DNA of 34,112 nt from PCC-9228 sp964477525 (GTDB lineage: Bacteria; Cyanobacteriota; Cyanobacteriia; Cyanobacteriales; PCC-9228). Under the pieces are notes generated by a model that worked only from the letters and a program-made list of their open reading frames with translations, was not told where the DNA came from and did not search any database. Both the position numbers and the translations under genes were made by a program. The stretch spans positions 1 through 34,112 of the forward strand of contig CAYZHY010000032.1 in the NCBI GenBank assembly GCA_964477525.1, read 5' to 3'. Shown here in pieces: positions 34,111 through 34,112 of the stretch (its first letter is position 1; the number at the start of each line of letters is the position of its first letter).

Positions 34111-34112
34111 AT

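Overview
The window is chromosomal DNA from a cyanobacterium. The evidence is the very frequent HIP1 octamer GCGATCGC, magnesium-protoporphyrin IX methyltransferase (chlM), the NDH-1 subunit ndhL followed by a DUF3007 gene and trpA, a long cyanobacterial-type IspH, Fe superoxide dismutase, and a tRNA-Leu(UAA) gene interrupted by a group I intron. I cannot name the genus. A run of exactly 100 N marks an assembly gap inside an ammonium transporter gene.

Layout. 1-7464 (all minus): a methyltransferase cut by the window edge, two paralogous GT-C-like polytopic membrane proteins separated by a DUF427 gene, then rfbD and rfbC for dTDP-rhamnose synthesis. This looks like a surface-glycan neighbourhood. 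7691-10284 (plus): a tight set of alanine racemase, a retropepsin-like RimK-associated protease and a RimK-type ATP-grasp ligase. 10319-12455 (minus): a GH25 lysozyme with three C-terminal repeats, and a methyltransferase. 12614-18975 (plus): a CPBP protease, four small membrane-associated proteins, and a copper-type P1B ATPase with a candidate operator over its -35 box. 19019-20497 (minus): two conserved hypothetical genes around an 813-base gene-free stretch. Then come tRNA-Lys, chlM and nagA, divergent purE, the gapped amt gene, an SGNH hydrolase and ispH. 28432-30831 (minus): a ribbon-helix-helix protein, trpA, a DUF3007 protein and ndhL. Finally there are the intron-bearing tRNA-Leu, an exported protein with a damaged start, sodB, a small conserved-looking ORF and a DUF4336 protein.

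Most genes are housekeeping. The least-explained structure is a dispersed repeat: an invariant 44-base core flanked on one side by degenerate GCRTSGGG octamers and on the other by CCCAMGCT octamers. Two full copies lie in opposite orientations after purE and after ispH, and an isolated half-array lies upstream of alr. Other points of interest are the ATG-TGA start of the exported protein, the frame mismatch across the N gap, the triple repeat on the lysozyme, the operator-promoter of the metal ATPase, and the duplicated GT-C proteins. I found no CRISPR array, transposase, phage module or complete recognised defence system.
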